DNA from: JAKFWI01 sp050246435
GTDB taxonomy: Bacteria > Pseudomonadota > Alphaproteobacteria > Caulobacterales > Aquidulcibacteraceae
Reading direction: 5' to 3'
DNA: 9,478 nt
Assembly: GCA_050246435.1 (NCBI GenBank)
Contig: JBFWWB010000104.1
Coordinates: 1 to 9,478, forward strand
Made by a program: the position numbers and the translations under genes. Each line of letters opens with the position of its first letter. The stretch's first letter is position 1. Below are positions 5,973-9,478 of the stretch, one piece after another. The notes below the pieces were generated by a model. The model worked only from the letters and a program-made list of their open reading frames with translations, ran no database searches and was not told the origin of the DNA.

Positions 5973-7335
5973 AAAATCTCGCACCGCCGTTTGGCTGCTT
6001 CAGGCTGCGCTCGCAGCCGGCGCCTGCGTGGCGTTGGCGAGCTTGGCTGTGCCCGCCACGCTTCCCTATGACGAAACGCCCGTCAGCACGATGGCGACAT
6101 ACAACCAACTCGTCACCGAGCGTTACGTCTATGAAGACTACAAGCGCCCGATCGTGATGGTCGGCTCCTCCATCCTCACTAACATCCCGCCCGCCCCATG
6201 CCGTCCGCGGAACGTCGCCTACATCTATCTCCAAGGCAGCGGCGCACAGACGGGCCTTGAAGCCATTTTGCGCTCCGGCGCGAAGCCGGAAGTTGTATTC
6301 GTTGAGACCGCGGTCGCCTTTCTCGGGCCCGACGAGAACATCCTGCGGCCCTCTTTTCAGGGCGCTGCGCGTGTAAAGGCGCTCTTTCCGGCGCTCCGCG
6401 CCTACCGCAATTGGCTGGTGATGCTGTTTCGCTCCAACATCAAACGGTTACCGAAGAGCTTCGATCTGCCCGACATTTCCGTCGACGAATGGAAGCGTCA
6501 GAACGCCGACTCCTGGGCGGTGCACAGCATGCCCATCGACAATGACGCCAGCTTCGTCGCTGGGTTCGCCACGCTCCAGAAGCAAATCCAAACCCTACGC
6601 GCCCGCGGCGTACGCGTGATCTTCTACGACCCCACCTCGACCAAACTCTCCGACCTTCCCCAGGTGGCGGGCTGGCGCAACAAAGTGAAGGCCGCCTTCC
6701 CCGACATTCAATGGGTGCCTGCGCCGACCCATCTGCAACTCTATCATCGCGACGGACTGCACATCGAAGCGTTCTCCGGCATCCAGTATTTCGACCATAT
6801 GATGCAGTGGGCAGGGCTGGACGCGCGCGCGACGTGCACCGTGCAGCCGTCGCCCGCGGTCATGGCGCGCCTAGCGCCGCCGGATGTCGCGCTGGGCGCC
6901 GTCATCCCGTTGGCGGGAGACGCCGGCCGGCGCTTCCTTCTCTCGGGCTGGTGGCAGGAAGAGGATACCGGGCGATGGTCTCGCGGGGACACGTCAGAGC
7001 TGGCCTTCACCACACCGGATTACGCCAACGCCATGCGGGTGATCTTGCGCGTGCGGGCGCACGTCTCCCCTGCTCACCCCGTGCAGCGCATCGAGATTTG
7101 GCGCGACAACGTCCGCAAGCATGCGCTGGAACTTGCAAACGCAACGGAGGCGGACGTGGACTTGGGCGTGACGCTCCCGCCTGGCCGGCATCCCGTCGTG
7201 CTCGAGTTGCGCCATCCTGACTCCATCAGCCCGCTGCAGCTATCCGGCGGTGGCGATGTCCGGGATTTGGCGATTTATGTGAGCGCGTTGACCGTGCAGC
7301 CCGCCAACGCGCCATCGCAGGCACAAGCGAACTAG
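5947..7335 (+). CDS. Membrane-anchored SGNH-hydrolase-like protein with C-terminal beta-sandwich; probable partner of the MBOAT acyltransferase
   Basis: A 462-residue protein without a named family that I can assign securely. The N-terminus has basic residues (KKSR, 9-12) and one hydrophobic helix (about 14-36), so a signal anchor or uncleaved signal with the rest in the periplasm is expected. Residues about 66-290 resemble an SGNH/GDSL-type esterase or acyltransferase: IVMVGSSIL (69-77) puts a candidate nucleophile at Ser75, LQGSGAQTGLEAIL (95-108) fits the oxyanion-hole glycine block, and DGLH (269-272) gives the Asp/His pair. Residues about 315-452 look like a beta-sandwich with GWWQEEDTGRWSRG (334-347) and SGGGDVRDL (433-441), a pattern I associate with glycan-related proteins. 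The layout resembles AlgX (SGNH plus carbohydrate-binding module). It overlaps the MBOAT gene by 26 nt, which implies coupled expression and a joint role in glycan O-acylation. Acceptor and activity are unknown. Confidence 0.8.
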   Translation: MPSSTSSSKKSRTAVWLLQAALAAGACVALASLAVPATLPYDETPVSTMATYNQLVTERYVYEDYKRPIVMVGSSILTNIPPAPCRPRNVAYIYLQGSGAQTGLEAILRSGAKPEVVFVETAVAFLGPDENILRPSFQGAARVKALFPALRAYRNWLVMLFRSNIKRLPKSFDLPDISVDEWKRQNADSWAVHSMPIDNDASFVAGFATLQKQIQTLRARGVRVIFYDPTSTKLSDLPQVAGWRNKVKAAFPDIQWVPAPTHLQLYHRDGLHIEAFSGIQYFDHMMQWAGLDARATCTVQPSPAVMARLAPPDVALGAVIPLAGDAGRRFLLSGWWQEEDTGRWSRGDTSELAFTTPDYANAMRVILRVRAHVSPAHPVQRIEIWRDNVRKHALELANATEADVDLGVTLPPGRHPVVLELRHPDSISPLQLSGGGDVRDLAIYVSALTVQPANAPSQAQAN

Positions 7336-8669
7336 ATGCGTTGGAAGTCGTAGAAATCGCCCCCGAGGGGCAGGATGCGCGTCAGTGCGTCGAGGGCGGC
7401 GCGGCTTTCCTGGATGAGCGCCGGATCGGCAAGGTCGCCTGGCGCGAGGCGTTCGCGATAATGCGCGCCGATCCACGTTTCGAGGCGCTGCGCGAGCGCC
7501 TCGTCGAGCAGGAATCCGGGCATGAGCGCTGCTTGTTCTTCGTCCGTCAACACCACCCGCAAGCGCAAGCAGGCCGGGCCGCCGCCATTGCGCATGCTCT
7601 CGCGCACATCGATGAACTCGAACGCGCCGATCGGGCCGTTCGACGCCGCGAGCTTGTCCAGCCAGACGCGCGCAGCGTCATTGCGTTGCGCTTCCCCCGG
7701 CAGCAACAGGCGCAGGCGATCCTCTCCCGGCGCGCGCAAAAGCTGTGCGTTAAACAGATAAGACGCAATGGCGTCGGTGAGCGGAACCTCCGCCTCGCGC
7801 ACCTCGATAAATACGGGCTCGAATGCGCTGGCCGCAGCCTGACGGATTTGGACGAGCACCAGCTCCCTATCCGCATAAGCGCGCTCGTGGAACAACAGAA
7901 CGTTCTCGTGCGCGACCGCGACGACGTCGTTATGGAACGCGCCGGCCGCAATCGCTTCGCGCGCCTGGCGCAAGTAGAGCGTGCGCGCACGCGCGAGGCC
8001 GTGGCGGCGCGCAATAGCCTGGCTGGCCTCCAGCGTTTGGCGGGCGGGAAAACCAGCGCCGCTTTCGCCCGCGATGCGCCCATAGGCGAAGATTTCGATA
8101 GAGGGCGCGCCGGCGGCGGCCCCCATACGCATATGATTGGCGGCGCCCTCGTCGGCGAGGTCGGCGTGACTTGGCAACGCGTCGTGCACGGCGAAATGCG
8201 TTTCGTCGGCGAAGAGCCGCCGCAGCGCGCGCGCCGTCGTTTCCGTTTCGAGCGCGCGATGCGCCATCGTGTGCAGATTGGCAGGCGTGAGATGCAGGCG
8301 CGCGTCCGCCGTGTCGGCGCTAGGGGAAACAACAGCGGCGTTCGCCGCCCACATCGACGAAGCCGAGACCGCGCGCCGCGCCAGATGCGGCGATTCCTGC
8401 AGCGCGCGCGCCCATACCTGGGCGTCGCCGCCCGTGAAGCCCAAGCGGCGGAGCACCGGGATATACGGCCGCTCGTGCGGCGGCAGCACGCCTTGCGGCA
8501 GCCCCAGCGCCATCAGCCGGCGCATCTTCGCCAACCCCTGCAAGGCCGCCGCGCGCGGAAAGGACACCGCGTCCTTGTTCGCTTCCGCCGCCAGATTGCC
8601 GCGCGCGAGACCAGCGTAATTATGCGTCGGCCCGACGAGACCGTCGAAATTCACCTCGACCGCTTTCAC
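7332..8669 (-). CDS. astB: N-succinylarginine dihydrolase
   Basis: Second enzyme of the arginine succinyltransferase (AST) pathway: it hydrolyses N2-succinylarginine to N2-succinylornithine, CO2 and two ammonia. The protein is 445 residues, the normal length. It starts VEVNFDGLVGPTHNYAGL, contains PPHERPYIPVLRRLGF (63-78), DEGAANHMR (173-181) with catalytic Glu174, AFHNDVVAVAHENV (244-257) with His246, and SMRNGGGPACLRLRVVLT (358-375) with nucleophile Cys367. All of these agree with the guanidino-modifying (pentein-fold) E. coli enzyme. The start is GTG at 8669-8667, which aligns with the E. coli N-terminus and overlaps the astD stop by 4 nt (GTGA). The usual next gene, astE, is absent; the gene ends against the convergent SGNH gene with both stops in one CTAG. 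Confidence 0.98.
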   Translation of the reverse strand: MKAVEVNFDGLVGPTHNYAGLARGNLAAEANKDAVSFPRAAALQGLAKMRRLMALGLPQGVLPPHERPYIPVLRRLGFTGGDAQVWARALQESPHLARRAVSASSMWAANAAVVSPSADTADARLHLTPANLHTMAHRALETETTARALRRLFADETHFAVHDALPSHADLADEGAANHMRMGAAAGAPSIEIFAYGRIAGESGAGFPARQTLEASQAIARRHGLARARTLYLRQAREAIAAGAFHNDVVAVAHENVLLFHERAYADRELVLVQIRQAAASAFEPVFIEVREAEVPLTDAIASYLFNAQLLRAPGEDRLRLLLPGEAQRNDAARVWLDKLAASNGPIGAFEFIDVRESMRNGGGPACLRLRVVLTDEEQAALMPGFLLDEALAQRLETWIGAHYRERLAPGDLADPALIQESRAALDALTRILPLGGDFYDFQRI

Positions 8670-9478
8670 GGCAAACCTTGCGCGGGGATCGCCTCAGCAC
8701 GCGCCGCCGTCTGGCTCGCCACCGGATACGCCGCATAATCCGCCGCGTAATAGGCGCTGGGCCGCAAATCGCCTGACAGGCCAGGCCCGCCGAACGGCAA
8801 TGCGCTAGAGGCGCCCGTCGTCGGCCGGTTCCAGTTGAGCACGCCGGCGCGCATCTCCAGCTGCGCGCGGGCCCATAAATCGGCGTCGTCGCTGATGAGG
8901 CCGCCGGCGAGACCGAAGGCGGTGCGCGCCGCGCCGGCGAGCGCGCCTTCGATCGTGGCGGCGCGGAAAACTTGGAGGAACGGCGCGAACACCTCTTCAT
9001 CCGGCGGTGCGGATACGCCCGTCATATCCATCAGCGCAGGCTGCAAGAACGCGCCGCGCCGATCGAACGGCCGCAGCGAAACGCCGCCCATCGCCCGAAA
9101 ACGGGCCTCCGCCCGCGCCAGGCGTTCGGCGGCGGCTTCCGTGACTACCGGCCCCATGAAGGCTTCCGGCTCGGATTTCCATCCGCCTACGGATAGTCGC
9201 GCGCCTAACGCGCTCAAGTGCTCCAGCACCGCATCGCCAAACGCGCCGGCCGGCAGGAAAAGCCGCCGCGCGCACGAGCAGCGCTGGCCCGACGTCGTCC
9301 ATGCCGAATGTGCGATCAGATTGGCGGCGGCGGCGGGTTCGGCAGGCGGCCATGCGATCAGCGGATTGTCACCGCCCATTTCCAGCGCAAGCAGCACGTC
9401 AGGGCGGCCAGCGAAGGCTTTGTGGATCGCTATGCCCGTCGCCGCCGAACCCGTGAACAACACGCCGTTTATGCCGCG
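8666..9478 (-). CDS. astD: N-succinylglutamate 5-semialdehyde dehydrogenase, C-terminal part
   Basis: NAD-dependent aldehyde dehydrogenase of the AST pathway that converts N-succinylglutamate semialdehyde to N-succinylglutamate. The last 270 codons are in the window and the frame is open to the right edge, so the 5' part (Rossmann-fold start) lies outside; the GTG at 9463 is internal. In the visible part, LFTGSAATG (7-15 of the fragment) is the nucleotide-binding turn, ALEMGGDNPLIA carries the general-base Glu33, and TTSGQRCSCARRL carries the catalytic Cys67. Further on, PDEEVFAPFLQV and the AstD-typical LNWNRPTTGASSALPFGG and YYAADY near the end distinguish it from generic aldehyde dehydrogenases. 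The TGA stop overlaps the astB GTG by 4 nt, so the two are translationally coupled. The order astD-astB matches the E. coli astCADBE operon. Confidence 0.96.
   Translation of the reverse strand, partial: RGINGVLFTGSAATGIAIHKAFAGRPDVLLALEMGGDNPLIAWPPAEPAAAANLIAHSAWTTSGQRCSCARRLFLPAGAFGDAVLEHLSALGARLSVGGWKSEPEAFMGPVVTEAAAERLARAEARFRAMGGVSLRPFDRRGAFLQPALMDMTGVSAPPDEEVFAPFLQVFRAATIEGALAGAARTAFGLAGGLISDDADLWARAQLEMRAGVLNWNRPTTGASSALPFGGPGLSGDLRPSAYYAADYAAYPVASQTAARAEAIPAQGLP

Noticed and set aside
7359..7371. Hairpin GCCCC-CGA-GGGGC near the end of astB, a possible terminator for the SGNH transcript
   Set aside because: It is short, lies inside astB coding sequence and has no T-tract on the plus strand.
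7341..8738. Long plus-strand open frame of about 465 codons opposite astB
   Set aside because: Same situation: Arg/Ala-rich low-complexity product, fully antisense to an intact astB, no plausible family.
1..9478. tRNA, rRNA, CRISPR, insertion-sequence or phage features
   Set aside because: No cloverleaf-like segments, repeat-spacer arrays, transposase or integrase motifs or long direct repeats were seen; almost all the window is explained by the eight protein genes.

Overview
This window looks like chromosomal DNA of a GC-rich alphaproteobacterium. The support is the high G+C with strong third-position bias, the short-form Ppx/GppA–RlmE pair, a MAPEG protein and an RsmB-like methyltransferase next to guaB, an HspQ gene behind an alphaproteobacterial heat-shock (RpoH) type promoter, and AST arginine-catabolism genes. 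A Caulobacterales/Hyphomonadaceae-like origin is plausible, but this is impression, not proof. Coding density is very high: eight protein genes were found, with no RNA gene, insertion sequence, CRISPR array or phage remnant. The largest non-coding stretch is about 160 bases.

Left block (about 1-3933, all minus strand, so transcribed right to left): a short Ppx/GppA phosphatase, rlmE (23S rRNA 2'-O-methyltransferase), guaB (IMP dehydrogenase), a small MAPEG membrane protein, and the N-terminus of an RsmB/NOP-type rRNA methyltransferase that runs off the left edge. The genes overlap or nearly abut: ppx/rlmE overlap by 8 nt, and guaB/MAPEG and MAPEG/rsmB-like are joined by TGATG stop/start overlaps. 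The only gap is 50 nt before guaB, which has no clear ribosome binding site and may hold an internal promoter. The genes share a theme of guanine nucleotide supply, (p)ppGpp/polyphosphate handling and rRNA methylation.

Middle block (about 3934-7335, plus strand): hspQ, divergent from ppx, with a good RpoH-type promoter, a strong Shine-Dalgarno site and a textbook intrinsic terminator. Then comes a two-gene unit: an AlgI-like MBOAT O-acyltransferase overlapping by 26 nt a membrane-anchored SGNH-hydrolase-like protein with a C-terminal beta-sandwich. By analogy with alginate acetylation (AlgI with AlgJ/AlgX) this is probably a module that O-acylates a cell-surface or secreted glycan. It is the least characterised and most interesting part of the window.

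Right block (about 7332-9478, minus strand): astB (N-succinylarginine dihydrolase) preceded by a 5'-truncated astD (N-succinylglutamate 5-semialdehyde dehydrogenase), overlapping by 4 nt. They belong to the arginine succinyltransferase (AST) pathway. astE does not follow astB. astB instead ends tail-to-tail with the SGNH gene, the two stop codons sharing one CTAG.
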